A stretch of 64,000 nucleotides of DNA, from positions 1-64,000 of the forward strand of contig JANNYF010000346.1 in NCBI GenBank assembly GCA_031409955.1, in the 5' to 3' direction. Source of the DNA: JAFDVL01 sp031409955. GTDB lineage: Bacteria > Acidobacteriota > Blastocatellia > RBC074. The notes under the pieces were generated by a model. That model had not been told where the DNA came from. It worked only from the letters and a program-made list of their open reading frames with translations, and made no database searches. How positions within the stretch are numbered: the stretch's first letter is position 1; every line of letters begins with the position of its first letter. Both the position numbers and the translations under genes were made by a program. Shown here in pieces: positions 50,039 to 60,019 of this stretch.

Positions 50039-52297
50039 ATGGATGCTTATTCTCTGGCGGGCGTGGCAGCACAGCCCGACCGAACACTTTTTGAAGAACC
50101 GCAGATCGTGCAGGCGCTGGAAGGTCTGACGGATGGGTTTTCGACATTTGACGAGACTTGGCGGTTTACCTTTGTCAGTCCGAAATGCAAACAGCTCTTT
50201 GGCCTGACCGATGACGTCCTCGGAAAAAACCTGTGGGAAGACTTTCCGCTGCTTGTCGCAACCAAATTTTATGAAGAAGCCCAGCGTGCTTTAACCGAAC
50301 AAAAAACCGTGGTATTCGAAGAACGTTGTCCCTACACGAATCTTTGGATTGAGTCTCGTATCCAGCCTTGTCACAACGGCGCGACCATTTATTATCAGGA
50401 TATTTCCGAACGCCTACAGGCCAGAGACGAACAATCTCGGTTGGTATCCATCCTCGAAGCCACGACCGATTTCGTCAGCATCTTTGACACCAAAGGCAAA
50501 CCTCCGTTCATCAATCGCGCCGGGCGACAAATGCTAGGCATTGGCGCAGACGAAGATCTTTCGCAAATCAATCTTCTACTTCATCCGATTTGGGCGAGCG
50601 ATTTTGTCTTGCGCGAAGGCATTCCGCTAGCGATGCGTGATGGCGTGTGGAAAGGGGAAACGGCGTTGCTCACGCGGGCTGGTCATGAAATCCCTGTCTC
50701 ACAGGTGTTGATCGCGCACAAAAGCATAAGCGGTGAAGTCGAATTCATCTCGACCATTGCGCGCGACATCAACGAGAACAAGCGAGCCGAAGCCGTGCTG
50801 CGCGAACAGGCCGCCATGTTGGATCAAGCGCCTGATGCCATTGTGATTTGTGACCTCAATCGGGCGATCAGGTTTTGGTACAAAGGCGCAGAACGAATCT
50901 ATGGTTGGACGGCGGAAGAAGCGCGCGGGAAAATCATTGGTGATTTGCTGAAGCCGGAAGATAGCCGCGGGAAGCTGGATGAATTGATGGCCGAGCTTTT
51001 CAACGCCGGAGAATGGCGCGGCGAATTGCGGTTTCGCACCAAGGCCGGACGCGAGATCATCAACGATTGCCATTGGACGTTGGTGCGCGATGACGAGGGG
51101 CACAATCAATCCATCTTAGTCATTCACACCGACATCACGGAAAAGAAAAAGCTCGAAGAACAATTCCTGCGCGCGCAGCGGATGGAAAGCATCGGTACGT
51201 TAGCCGGTGGCGTCGCGCACGATCTCAACAACGTGCTGTCGCCGATCTTACTGGCGACGCGGATTTTGAATCTGAAGTTTACGGATGAAGACTCCCAAAA
51301 AATACTGGACACCTTGCGGCGCAGTGCCGAACGCGGCGCTGACCTCGTGCGGCAAGTTCTGACCTACGCGCGCGGCACCGATGGCGAGCGCGTGTTGTTG
51401 CAACCGCGCCACCTGATTCACGAAGTTGTCCGAATGTTGCAAGACACGTTGCCCAAATCCATTGCCGTGAAACAGCAACTGCCCACGCAGTTATGGGCGA
51501 TCAGCGGCGACACCACCCAGCTTTATCAGGTTGTGATGAACCTCTGCGTCAATGCCCGCGATGCGATGTCGGAAGGCGGCATCTTGAGTATCAGTGCCGA
51601 AAATACAAGTCTTGATGCGGGTGTCGTTAAATCCAATCTGGATGCCATTCCCGGTGATTTTGTTGTCATCACTGTGGCCGACACCGGCATGGGCATCCCG
51701 TCCGAAATCCGCAGCAAAATCTTCGAGCCGTTTTTCACGACCAAGATTGCCGGACAAGGTTCCGGGCTGGGATTGGCAACGGTGTTGGGCATCGTCAGAA
51801 GCCATCAGGGTTTCATTGACTTTGAATCTGAAGTCGGGCGTGGCACAAATTTCAAAGTCTATTTGCCAGCTCTCAAAAACAAAGTGGCGCCGGAGATGGA
51901 ACGCGAAGCCAAAGAATTGCCGCATGGGCAAGGCGAAACGATTTTGATTGTGGACGATGAAGTCGAGATATTGAAGATGACCAGCGAAACGCTCGCCGCC
52001 TACGGTTATCAAACCTTGATGGCGAACGGCGGCGACGACGCGGTGCAGCAATGTCGCCAAACCCCAATTGATTTGGCTTTAGTGGATATGATGATGCCGC
52101 GGATGGACGGCATCACAACGATTCAGGAACTCAAAAAACTCAGCCCCACACTTAAAATCATTACGACCAGTGGGCTGGCCGACAGTCGCAAACTGGCCGA
52201 AGCTACGGCGCTCGGGGCCAGTGCTTTTCTCGACAAACCCTGCCCGCCCGGCAAGATGATTCAAACCATCGCCTCGGTTCTGCGCTCCAAATCGTAA
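50039..52297 (+). CDS. PAS-domain hybrid histidine kinase with C-terminal receiver
   Basis: A soluble 752-residue sensor. Three PAS domains occupy residues about 25-375 (WRFTFVSPKCKQLFG; DFVSIFDTKGKPPFINRAG; APDAIVICDLNRAIRFWYKG). The HisKA box is AGGVAHDLNNVLSPIL (about H394), followed by a HATPase domain (VVMNLCVNARDAMSEGG; DTGMGIPSE; GSGLGLATVLGI). A receiver ends the protein (about 632-750; ILIVDDEVEIL; LVDMMMPRMDG, acceptor near D683; DKPC in place of the usual KP loop). GGAAGGA precedes the ATG. No response-regulator gene lies nearby, so phosphotransfer partners are elsewhere. No membrane segment, so the signal is probably cytoplasmic. Confidence 0.92.
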   Translation: MDAYSLAGVAAQPDRTLFEEPQIVQALEGLTDGFSTFDETWRFTFVSPKCKQLFGLTDDVLGKNLWEDFPLLVATKFYEEAQRALTEQKTVVFEERCPYTNLWIESRIQPCHNGATIYYQDISERLQARDEQSRLVSILEATTDFVSIFDTKGKPPFINRAGRQMLGIGADEDLSQINLLLHPIWASDFVLREGIPLAMRDGVWKGETALLTRAGHEIPVSQVLIAHKSISGEVEFISTIARDINENKRAEAVLREQAAMLDQAPDAIVICDLNRAIRFWYKGAERIYGWTAEEARGKIIGDLLKPEDSRGKLDELMAELFNAGEWRGELRFRTKAGREIINDCHWTLVRDDEGHNQSILVIHTDITEKKKLEEQFLRAQRMESIGTLAGGVAHDLNNVLSPILLATRILNLKFTDEDSQKILDTLRRSAERGADLVRQVLTYARGTDGERVLLQPRHLIHEVVRMLQDTLPKSIAVKQQLPTQLWAISGDTTQLYQVVMNLCVNARDAMSEGGILSISAENTSLDAGVVKSNLDAIPGDFVVITVADTGMGIPSEIRSKIFEPFFTTKIAGQGSGLGLATVLGIVRSHQGFIDFESEVGRGTNFKVYLPALKNKVAPEMEREAKELPHGQGETILIVDDEVEILKMTSETLAAYGYQTLMANGGDDAVQQCRQTPIDLALVDMMMPRMDGITTIQELKKLSPTLKIITTSGLADSRKLAEATALGASAFLDKPCPPGKMIQTIASVLRSKS

Positions 52298-52383
52298 GCG
52301 GTGTGATCTGCTCTCCCTAATTCGCCTGAATTCGTGTACATTCGTCGCTCAACTTTTCATCCATCAATTCGAGGAGTCCGTTT

Positions 52384-53475
52384 ATGACTGAGAGAATCTA
52401 TAACTTCAGCGCAGGCCCTGCCGTTTTGCCGCTGCCTGTGTTGGAAGAAGCCCAACGCAATTTGTTAGCCTTGCCTGGTGTTGGTATGTCGGTGCTGGAA
52501 GTCAGCCATCGCTCACCTGCCTTCGAGGAAGTGATGCATTCTGCCGAAGCCGATTTGCGCGCGTTGCTGAACATCCCGGCGCATTACAAAGTGCTGTTTT
52601 TACAGGGCGGCGCAAGCCTGCAATTCACGATGGTGCCGATGAACCTGTTGCCAAAAGACAGTAGCGCCGATTACATCCTGACCGGTAGTTGGGGACAAGG
52701 TGCCATCAAAGAAGCGCGTAAAATTGGCACCGTGCGCGAAGCCGGCACCACCGCCGAAGGCAATTTCACCCGCGTGCCGTCGCAGGATGAATTGATCCTT
52801 GATCCGCATGCCGCGTATGCCCACTTCACGTCCAACGAAACAATCTTTGGCGTGGAATTTCCAAGCGAACCCGAAGTCGGTGACGTCCCGCTGATCTGCG
52901 ATATGTCCTCTCACTTCATCAGCAAACCTGTAGATGTCAGCAAGTACGGCTTGATTTATGCGGGCGCACAAAAGAACGCTGGCCCTGCTGGGGCGACGAT
53001 TGTGATTGTGCGCGATGACGTGTTGGAGCGTGTGCCGAAAGGCTTGCCCGCGATGCTGGATTATCGCAACCTCGCCGAGAAAGAATCCATGTACAACACG
53101 CCACCGTGCTTTGCGATTTACATTTGCGGTCTGGTGTTCAAATGGTTGCGCAATGACATCGGCGGCCTCGAAAAAATCCAAGCGGTCAATCAGGCCAAAG
53201 CTAAGATTTTGTACGACGCGATTGACGCTTCAGATGGTTATTATCGCGGTCACGCCGAACCGAATTGCCGTAGCCTGATGAATGTCACGTTTCGTTTGCC
53301 GAGCGAAGAGTTGGAAAAGAAGTTTGCCAAAGAAGCGACCGCCGCAGGTTTGGACGGGCTGAAAGGCCATCGTTCGGTGGGAGGCCTGCGGGCTTCAATT
53401 TACAACGCATTCCCGCAAGCAGGCGTCGTGGCGCTCGTGGATTTCATGAAAGATTTCACTGAGAAAAATGGCTAG
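52384..53475 (+). CDS. serC: Phosphoserine aminotransferase
   Basis: A 363-residue PLP enzyme for the second step of serine synthesis (3-phosphohydroxypyruvate to phosphoserine) and for pyridoxal phosphate synthesis. Diagnostic stretches are IYNFSAGPAVLPLPVLEEA, FLQGGASLQFTMVPMNLL, DMSSHFISKPVDVSKYGLIY and the lysine in YAGAQKNAGPAG. Length is normal. GAGGAG precedes the ATG. It converges with a glycosyltransferase gene on the other strand and overlaps it by 4 nt at the 3' ends. Confidence 0.95.
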   Translation: MTERIYNFSAGPAVLPLPVLEEAQRNLLALPGVGMSVLEVSHRSPAFEEVMHSAEADLRALLNIPAHYKVLFLQGGASLQFTMVPMNLLPKDSSADYILTGSWGQGAIKEARKIGTVREAGTTAEGNFTRVPSQDELILDPHAAYAHFTSNETIFGVEFPSEPEVGDVPLICDMSSHFISKPVDVSKYGLIYAGAQKNAGPAGATIVIVRDDVLERVPKGLPAMLDYRNLAEKESMYNTPPCFAIYICGLVFKWLRNDIGGLEKIQAVNQAKAKILYDAIDASDGYYRGHAEPNCRSLMNVTFRLPSEELEKKFAKEATAAGLDGLKGHRSVGGLRASIYNAFPQAGVVALVDFMKDFTEKNG

Positions 53476-54686
53476 GATAATTTCTGTGCGGATTTGAGTA
53501 CTTGCTCAAAATTCTCGACCACTTGTTCCGCTACATTTTGCCAGGTGTGTGTTGCCGCGTAAGCAACCATCACCTGGCTTTTCCATTCTTTCGCCAACGC
53601 TGTTTGCAGGCCTTGTGCGATGCTTTCTGTAGACCGTTCGACCAGCAAGCCGTACTCCTCCGAACAAATAATTTCCGGCGTGCCCCACGTGTTTGTCGCG
53701 ACAACCGGCGTGCCGCAGGCCAGCGCTTCCAGCAGCACATTCGGCCAGCCTTCGGTCTCACTCGCTAAGCAATAGACATCCGCCGCGCAGTACCAATCGC
53801 GCAAGGTCTCATTCAGTTGTGCGCCGGCTAACAACACCTCGGCTTCCATTCCGAAGCGCGCAATCGTTTCAGTGAGCTTCGCTGGATACAGCGCCTCATC
53901 GGCAGCGCCGCCAACCACGACGAGGAAGGGAGTCGCTTGCCCGGTGGCGCGCAACTGCTGCAATGCTTCGACGATCAGGTGATAGCCTTTGTTTTCGACG
54001 ATGCGACCGACCGACAATACGATGCGACGATTGCGCGGCAAGCCCAAGCGTTGACGGGCTTCGGTCTTGGGAGCGGGATAAAATTTCTCCAAATCTACGC
54101 CATTGGAAATCGTCACCGATTTGGTTGGGTCAGCGCCGAGTGCGAGGGCTTCACGTCGCAACGCATCGGCGACAGCAATCACGCGGTCTGCATTACGGAG
54201 CGCAAATTGAATCTGGCGTTTGCGAACCGGGAAGCGAGGCAGCACATTCACATCGTGACCGCGCAGCGTGATGGTCAGCGGCTTGTTCCAGAGTCGTGAC
54301 AAAAAAACTCCGGCAAAGCCGTCAGGAAACGCGAGGTGCGCATCAATGACCTCGAAGTCGAATTCACGGCGCAATTTGCGCGCTGCCCACCACACCGCCA
54401 GTAAGACAAAGAATCCATCCAGTGGTTTCAAAATCGCCGGGATCGAAAGAAAGCGCGGGTAGAGAACTTGCAGGTTACCGATTTGGTCGCGGCGCGGAAT
54501 CTGATGCCGTTCGGCATATTTCGCCAGGAACCGATCAAATGGGAAGTAGGGAATCGGCGCGATGACGCGCACCTCACCCCGCACCTGATGATGCGCGGCT
54601 ACATGCTGAATTCGATTGTGAACGAACACGGCATGAACTGGTTGTGCGCGGCTGGGAAAAAGCGTCGTGACCGAGAGGACTTTCAT
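53472..54686 (-). CDS. GT4-family glycosyltransferase
   Basis: A 404-residue GT-B enzyme of family GT4. The N-terminal Rossmann half contains KVLSVTTLFPSRAQPVHAVF; the donor-binding C-terminal half has ILSVGRI-type VLSVGRIVENKGYHLIVEAL and the E-x7-E region ETEGWPNVLLEALACGTPVV. It transfers a sugar from a nucleotide donor during exopolysaccharide or O-antigen assembly. The gene is the last of a minus-strand run of four; its acceptor cannot be told. Confidence 0.9.
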   Translation of the reverse strand: MKVLSVTTLFPSRAQPVHAVFVHNRIQHVAAHHQVRGEVRVIAPIPYFPFDRFLAKYAERHQIPRRDQIGNLQVLYPRFLSIPAILKPLDGFFVLLAVWWAARKLRREFDFEVIDAHLAFPDGFAGVFLSRLWNKPLTITLRGHDVNVLPRFPVRKRQIQFALRNADRVIAVADALRREALALGADPTKSVTISNGVDLEKFYPAPKTEARQRLGLPRNRRIVLSVGRIVENKGYHLIVEALQQLRATGQATPFLVVVGGAADEALYPAKLTETIARFGMEAEVLLAGAQLNETLRDWYCAADVYCLASETEGWPNVLLEALACGTPVVATNTWGTPEIICSEEYGLLVERSTESIAQGLQTALAKEWKSQVMVAYAATHTWQNVAEQVVENFEQVLKSAQKLS

Positions 54687-54700
54687 CAGGGGTAATCAGC

Positions 54701-55843
54701 TCAGGAGACTTGGCAAATGCGTAGGAAGATATCCGCCTTTCGTTCCCAACTCTCGCCGGCAAGCATTTGCCCAATAGCCGTTAAATCGGGAACCCATTGC
54801 CCGCTGATGGCATCGTCAATGGCGGAGCGCCAACCGGCGATGTTTTTCTCGTTCACTACACGCAAATATTCGCCCAGTTGGCAAACGTCCGGCAGCGGCG
54901 TCGCGATCACCGGCTTGCCGCAAGCGAGATATTCTTTCAGCTTTAACGGATTGATGTTCAGCGTAAGCGCATTGTAATAATACGGCAGCAAACACGCTTC
55001 CCATCCTCTGACGATGGCTGGAAGTTCTTCATAGGGAACCGGGCCGGTGAAAAAAACATTGGGCAATTTTCGGAGCGCGGAAATGTTGTCTTGCACGGGG
55101 CCAGTGAACACAAAAGAAACGTACGGCATCGCTTTGGCTAAGCCAATGATAAGTTCCTGATTATTGCGTTTGTCAAAGTTGCCGAAGTATCCGACCCGAG
55201 GTTTTGGAATGTTGCGCAAGCTTTCATGTTCCTGCGGCGGTTGGTTGGAAAACAACTGGACATCCACGCCGTGCCGCAGCAAGTGGGTGGGGTACTTTTG
55301 CTGGAACTTTTCGTACAATGGTTGCGAAGAACAAATCACCGTGCTGACGTGCGCCAGAAGTTTTTCTTCGAGCTGCAAAATCAATTTCTTCTCCATGCCC
55401 GGCCATTCGCTGAAATCGTCCACGCAGTAGTAAATAATCTTATTGGCCTTGAACTCGCCCACCACATCGCAGACGGAAGGCGTGGTCGTAATGATCGTGA
55501 AATCGTCGAAGGCATGTTTTCGTAATTTGTTGGCGACGTGCCGCCGCAGGGAATGCTGATTCCAGGAGGCCAGCCACTGCGGGCGATGAAATGGCGTCAT
55601 CAAGGGCGCATAGACATGCGGGGAATGCCCATTCATTCCATTTGGTTGATAGGGTTGTCGCAGGCCGAGCATCGCCGACAGCTTCCGCACGCCCTTCACC
55701 GTATCATTGAAAGTTAGCTGGGGCAGACGCAGTCCTACTGTGTTGACCCAAATGGTGGGGTGATTGTGGGTAAGAATTTGAAACAGATGTTGGCAGCTCG
55801 AAGGATGCTCGCCCCAATCATCTGAGAAGACCAGAAAATTCAC
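54701..55843 (-). CDS. Glycosyltransferase, GT4-like
   Basis: A 380-residue protein with GT-B organisation. The N-terminal part (NFLVFSDDWGEHPSSCQHLF) is typical of exopolysaccharide glycosyltransferases that act on the teichuronate/EpsH-like group. The C-terminal part contains VGYFGNFDKRNNQELIIGLA and NPLKLKEYLACGKPVIATPL, a variant of the donor-binding E-x7-E motif. It starts 116 nt after the next upstream glycosyltransferase and ends 14 nt before the following one. Confidence 0.83.
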   Translation of the reverse strand: MNFLVFSDDWGEHPSSCQHLFQILTHNHPTIWVNTVGLRLPQLTFNDTVKGVRKLSAMLGLRQPYQPNGMNGHSPHVYAPLMTPFHRPQWLASWNQHSLRRHVANKLRKHAFDDFTIITTTPSVCDVVGEFKANKIIYYCVDDFSEWPGMEKKLILQLEEKLLAHVSTVICSSQPLYEKFQQKYPTHLLRHGVDVQLFSNQPPQEHESLRNIPKPRVGYFGNFDKRNNQELIIGLAKAMPYVSFVFTGPVQDNISALRKLPNVFFTGPVPYEELPAIVRGWEACLLPYYYNALTLNINPLKLKEYLACGKPVIATPLPDVCQLGEYLRVVNEKNIAGWRSAIDDAISGQWVPDLTAIGQMLAGESWERKADIFLRICQVS

Positions 55844-55958
55844 GGCTACGCCCTATTCCAAGAGCGCGCCTGCTGCGCCCCGTAATTGAGCAACAGGCAA
55901 AGTTGCTCTCTGGCTGGCGCGCGCTGTTAGCCAAATCCGAAAATGAAACAACAGGAAA

Positions 55959-57083
55959 CTAGGGTCTTATTTCGTAAAGACTTTCATAGTTGCGGTACAT
56001 AACGCTTTTGTCGAAGAGTTCCTGACACCGAACATGATTTTGCTGACCGATTGTGGCGCGCAAATCCGGTTCGGTTAAGAGGCGCTGAAGATTGATGACA
56101 AAAGCAGTTTCCTCAGTAGTTGGGCACAAAAAAGGTTTATTGGACGGGACTACCATTTCTTTAATGTCTCCAACATCAGTTCCCACGACAGGGCAGCCTG
56201 CCGCCATTGCTTCAAGTACAGAAATTGGCATCTGCTCTGTATCAGAAGAGATGGCGAAAATATCGAAGCATTTCACAATCTCCGCCGGGTCATCTTTGTG
56301 ACCGAGCAGGATGACTTTTTCGGTTAAGTGGTGTTCTTGCACCAACTGCCATAGAAATTGATGTTCTGGCCCGCCTCCCACTACAACTAATTTCGCATCA
56401 ATCTGTGCTGTTGCTTGCGTGAACGCGCGAATCAAACGCGGAATATTCTTTTCTTTGCGCAGCGTGGCTACCGTCCCCACCAGCAAACTACCCCGATGCT
56501 GCGCTAGTTCGGGTATGGGCGATAAATTGTGTTCGTGAGAAGAAACGCGCGAGTATTTAATTACATCAACTCCGTTCGGTACATAACTTACACGAGTCGC
56601 CGGAAATTTCCAAATCTGCTGCGCAATTCTTTCCAACACACGGGATGGCACAATCAGTTTTTCGACGCCGGACAGAAACAGTCTGCGGGCATAAATCCGC
56701 CGTTTCTTTTGCTGCACCGCTTCTTCTGGCGCAAACCCCTCTTCCCAATGAAACTGCGGACAGACGCGGCTGAGCGAATTCGCCAGCCCCCATTCAATCG
56801 AACCCCAATTGTAGGTCAGCAACACATCGGGCTTGAGTTGCTTGAGCAGGCACGAAAATTGCTGCACATTTTTCAGCAGGTTTTGCCGATGATTTTCTAC
56901 TGCAAGGAACGTCACGGGAACGCCGGGTAATAATTTGGTTTTGCATTCATACTGCCCATCCATGGCAATAATCGTGTGCCGATACTGCTCTCCGAAATGA
57001 TTGATGAGATCGCACGAGCGGACTTCCGGGCCGCCGACGCCAAAGGTCGAAAACACGTGCAGCAAATGGCGCGGCTTACCCAT
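55959..57083 (-). CDS. GT4-family glycosyltransferase
   Basis: A 374-residue GT4 enzyme. Key segments are HVFSTFGVGGPEVRSCDLIN, VSYVPNGVDVIKYS, LVGTVATLRKEKNIPRLIRA and SSDTEQMPISVLEAMAAGCP. GGGGAAGC lies before the ATG at 57083, which overlaps the upstream fusion gene by 8 nt and supports one operon. Its role is the addition of one sugar in polysaccharide synthesis; specificity is unknown. Confidence 0.9.
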   Translation of the reverse strand: MGKPRHLLHVFSTFGVGGPEVRSCDLINHFGEQYRHTIIAMDGQYECKTKLLPGVPVTFLAVENHRQNLLKNVQQFSCLLKQLKPDVLLTYNWGSIEWGLANSLSRVCPQFHWEEGFAPEEAVQQKKRRIYARRLFLSGVEKLIVPSRVLERIAQQIWKFPATRVSYVPNGVDVIKYSRVSSHEHNLSPIPELAQHRGSLLVGTVATLRKEKNIPRLIRAFTQATAQIDAKLVVVGGGPEHQFLWQLVQEHHLTEKVILLGHKDDPAEIVKCFDIFAISSDTEQMPISVLEAMAAGCPVVGTDVGDIKEMVVPSNKPFLCPTTEETAFVINLQRLLTEPDLRATIGQQNHVRCQELFDKSVMYRNYESLYEIRP

Positions 57084-59193
57084 GCTTCCCCTTTTGGTGA
57101 ACCGCGATCCCACCGGCGATGAACGTTGACATATCCTGCACGGGCTGCCATTGCAAGTCGCGCTTCACGTCAGCCGTATCAAAGGGCGCGACAAGGCCTC
57201 TTGATTTCAAATCTCGATAGCTGGGGAACGGTGCATCGCGGCGGCCTGTCGCACGTTTGATGATCCATTTGCCGATTTCAATGAACTGAAGCTTCAAGAC
57301 CGATTGCGGATAAAAAGCGAGCGGCCTGCCCAGTGCCATAGACAATTCTTTGACGTACTGCTGCGCAGTGGGGCGTTGGTCGCCGACCAGGTTGTATGAC
57401 TTGCCTTCGATGCCCGCTGCCTTCATCGCCTGAAAAATCGCAGCGGCGCAATCTTCCACCAAAATGAACGGCAGCGGGTTGTCGCCCTGATTCCAGCCGA
57501 TCAAATGCCCTTCCTGATTTGCAAAGCCGACGCCCGAATGAAACGGCATTCCGCCTGCGCCGATAACCACGCCAGGACGCAAGATAACGACGGGCAAATT
57601 CTTCTCTTTGTGCAATTCGTTCAGCAAGTCTTCGCACGCCGCTTTGCCACGCGAATACAGCGCACGCGTTTCGGCACTTGGATCATTGGGCGTAGCGCCC
57701 GTGATGCGATCTGCACTGCTGCCGAGATAGAGTGACGCAATTGTGCCAAGGTAAATCAGCCGTTTGGTTTTGTGCCGCAAACAGGCCTCAGCAATGACGC
57801 GCGTGCCGTCCACCATCGAACGTTTGATGTCTTCCCACGTTTCGCCGCCGCCGCCGTGCGCGAGGTGAATCACCATCGGAGTCCCTGCCACAGCGGCATC
57901 AATGACGGCTTCGTTGGAAATGTCACCGGAGACAACTTTGACATTCGCGTGATGAAAGATTTCGGGCAGCGTGCGCGTGTTGCGGGCGATGACTTTGACA
58001 CGCTGATTCGCGGCGATCAGTTGTTTGAGTAAGTGTGAACCAATGAATCCCGTGCCGCCGATCACGACCACGTCAAACGTATCAGGAGGCGTTGTCGCTG
58101 GTTTCTCAACAGTGGAAACCGGGGTCAGTGTCGCCGTCACTTGCTCGCACATCTTGATAACATCTGCGCCGGCTTGCCCGTCCACGGAGCGGCCTCGTGT
58201 CAGGTTGTCAATGCCGTCATAAAACGCGGCTACGGCGTTGTTGATGCTGACGATGAACGGATCATTTTTTGGCACGAGTTTGAGCTGCGACAAGATGTAG
58301 CCCGCTGCGCCGCTGATGCTTTGCCGCGTCAAATCGCGCGCGATCTTTCTGCCGGTGCGCAAGGAGTTGTAGAAATCCATTTCCTTCGTGCGCGTTTGCA
58401 CCAGACAGCGTTCGTGCAAAAAGTCGGCGTGAATTGTGCCGTCTTCGCAAATGGCCGTGATCTGCCACGAAGGGAAGTCCTGCCCGACCGAAAGAAACAA
58501 CTGCGCTGTCGCGCGTTCCCCCACCAACGAAACCTGCCACGTGTCGTAGATTTCGACGCCCGGCGCTAATTCCTGACGGCCTGACGTGAGCGTTGTGACT
58601 TGCGACGCGTTACCGATTAAATCGTAAATTTGTGAGAGCGGATGGACGCCTTGTTCGAGAAACAGGTTTTGTGGACGCTGAAACATCCAGTGGCTGAATT
58701 GCTTTGCGCCTAGTTGTCGCAGCGGCACGTTCAAATGGCAAATGAGGTGATGCAATTGCCCGACTTGTTGGGAGGCGATGATTTCCTTGAGCTTCAGAAA
58801 ACTTGGACGATAGGTTGAGTTGTGATTGACGCCGATCATCACGCCTGTTTCTTGGGCGGCGTTCAGCAATGCTTCACAATCTTCCGCTGAAACCGCCAGC
58901 GGCTTTTCGACCATGACGTGCATCCCCGCGCGCAGCAACGGTTCCGCGACTTTGCGATGCAAATCAGGCGGCACCAAGGCGTGTGCGACATCACAGGTTT
59001 GGCTGGCAATCAAATCGTCAAGCGAAGAAAAAATATGCGGGATGCCCCATTTCTTCGCTAACGCAGCAGCGCGTTGGGCATTGGAATCGCAGACGGCGGT
59101 AAGTTTGACATTCGGTAATAGCTGTACGGCTTCGATGTGAAATAACGAAATATACCCTGCACCTACGATGCAGACATTATGCATCTTGCTCAT
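57076..59193 (-). CDS. Fusion of Gfo/Idh/MocA oxidoreductase and NAD-dependent epimerase (SDR)
   Basis: A 705-residue two-enzyme fusion. The first half (about 1-365) is a Gfo/Idh/MocA sugar dehydrogenase: CIVGAGYISLFHIEAVQLLP at the Rossmann fold and MVEKPLA at the cofactor-positioning EKP motif. The second half (about 375-700) is an extended SDR: GGTGFIGSHLLKQL for NAD(P), LAHGGG, and a YSRGKAACED active-site YxxxK. Both are common in nucleotide-sugar synthesis. Joined, they could oxidise and then epimerise or reduce the same sugar. The start may be 59193 or 59184. It heads the minus-strand glycosyltransferase operon. Confidence 0.88.
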   Translation of the reverse strand: MSKMHNVCIVGAGYISLFHIEAVQLLPNVKLTAVCDSNAQRAAALAKKWGIPHIFSSLDDLIASQTCDVAHALVPPDLHRKVAEPLLRAGMHVMVEKPLAVSAEDCEALLNAAQETGVMIGVNHNSTYRPSFLKLKEIIASQQVGQLHHLICHLNVPLRQLGAKQFSHWMFQRPQNLFLEQGVHPLSQIYDLIGNASQVTTLTSGRQELAPGVEIYDTWQVSLVGERATAQLFLSVGQDFPSWQITAICEDGTIHADFLHERCLVQTRTKEMDFYNSLRTGRKIARDLTRQSISGAAGYILSQLKLVPKNDPFIVSINNAVAAFYDGIDNLTRGRSVDGQAGADVIKMCEQVTATLTPVSTVEKPATTPPDTFDVVVIGGTGFIGSHLLKQLIAANQRVKVIARNTRTLPEIFHHANVKVVSGDISNEAVIDAAVAGTPMVIHLAHGGGGETWEDIKRSMVDGTRVIAEACLRHKTKRLIYLGTIASLYLGSSADRITGATPNDPSAETRALYSRGKAACEDLLNELHKEKNLPVVILRPGVVIGAGGMPFHSGVGFANQEGHLIGWNQGDNPLPFILVEDCAAAIFQAMKAAGIEGKSYNLVGDQRPTAQQYVKELSMALGRPLAFYPQSVLKLQFIEIGKWIIKRATGRRDAPFPSYRDLKSRGLVAPFDTADVKRDLQWQPVQDMSTFIAGGIAVHQKGKHG

Positions 59194-59434
59194 TCTGGTT
59201 TGGTTCAGCCTTTCATGTTTGGATTGAGGAAACAGCCTCTAGCAAAAGGGATTATATGTTGTGCTAAGCGCCTTGCAAAGCGTTTCCATTGTCTATACCT
59301 TTTACGCGTCCTCCGCGCGGTCGTCGCATACTTTGAGTCGAATTTCTTCCGAAGCTGTGATACTTAGGTGTCTTTTATAACACCGTAGCCCCGTGTCAGC
59401 GTGTTGTCACAATTTTGCAGTACAAGGAGCATAA

Positions 59435-59992
59435 GTGCGAATTACAAAAGTTTATACGAAAACCGGCGACGCGGGTGAAACCTCGCTCGTTGGTGGAACA
59501 CGGGCGAGCAAAGCAAGTATACGCGTGTCGGCGTTTGGTGATGTAGATGAATTGAATTCAATGCTGGGCGTGGCGCGCACGTTTTTGACCGATCACGAAA
59601 TGGATCAGGAATTGGGAAGAATTCAGAATGAATTGTTCGTCCTCGGCGCAGACCTGGCGAGTCCGATGCACGTGCCATTACGCCGCGTGGACGAAACCCT
59701 GGTGGAAGAAATGGAGCGATTGATTGACCGCCTGCTCGAAGAATTAGAGCCGCTACAGGAATTCATTTTGCCGAGCGGTAGCCAGGCCGGTGCGATGTTG
59801 CATCTGGCGCGCACCATCGCCCGTCGCGCCGAACGTAGTGTGGTGCTATTAAGCGAACAAGAGGCGATCAATTCCCAGGCCTTGATTTATTTGAATCGTC
59901 TCTCGGATTGTTTGTTCGTGGCCGCGCGCGTAGTCAATCGGCGTGCGGGTGTCCCCGAACATCTCGCCAATTTCAGCGCCCGGAAAAAATAG
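59435..59992 (+). CDS. pduO: PduO-type cob(I)alamin adenosyltransferase
   Basis: A 185-residue enzyme that transfers the adenosyl group of ATP to cob(I)alamin to make adenosylcobalamin. The ATP-binding N-terminus YTKTGDAGETSLVGGTRASK and the downstream RIQNELFVLGADLASP, ILPSGSQAGAMLHLARTIAR and LIYLNRLSDCLFVAARV are diagnostic of the PduO/CobO-II fold. It starts with GTG at 59435, with AAGGAG 9 nt upstream. No B12-dependent enzyme is adjacent; it is followed closely by the O-antigen-ligase-like gene. Confidence 0.93.
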   Translation: MRITKVYTKTGDAGETSLVGGTRASKASIRVSAFGDVDELNSMLGVARTFLTDHEMDQELGRIQNELFVLGADLASPMHVPLRRVDETLVEEMERLIDRLLEELEPLQEFILPSGSQAGAMLHLARTIARRAERSVVLLSEQEAINSQALIYLNRLSDCLFVAARVVNRRAGVPEHLANFSARKK

Positions 59993-60019
59993 AAATAAGG
60001 AGCGAAAGGCAGAGGCTGT

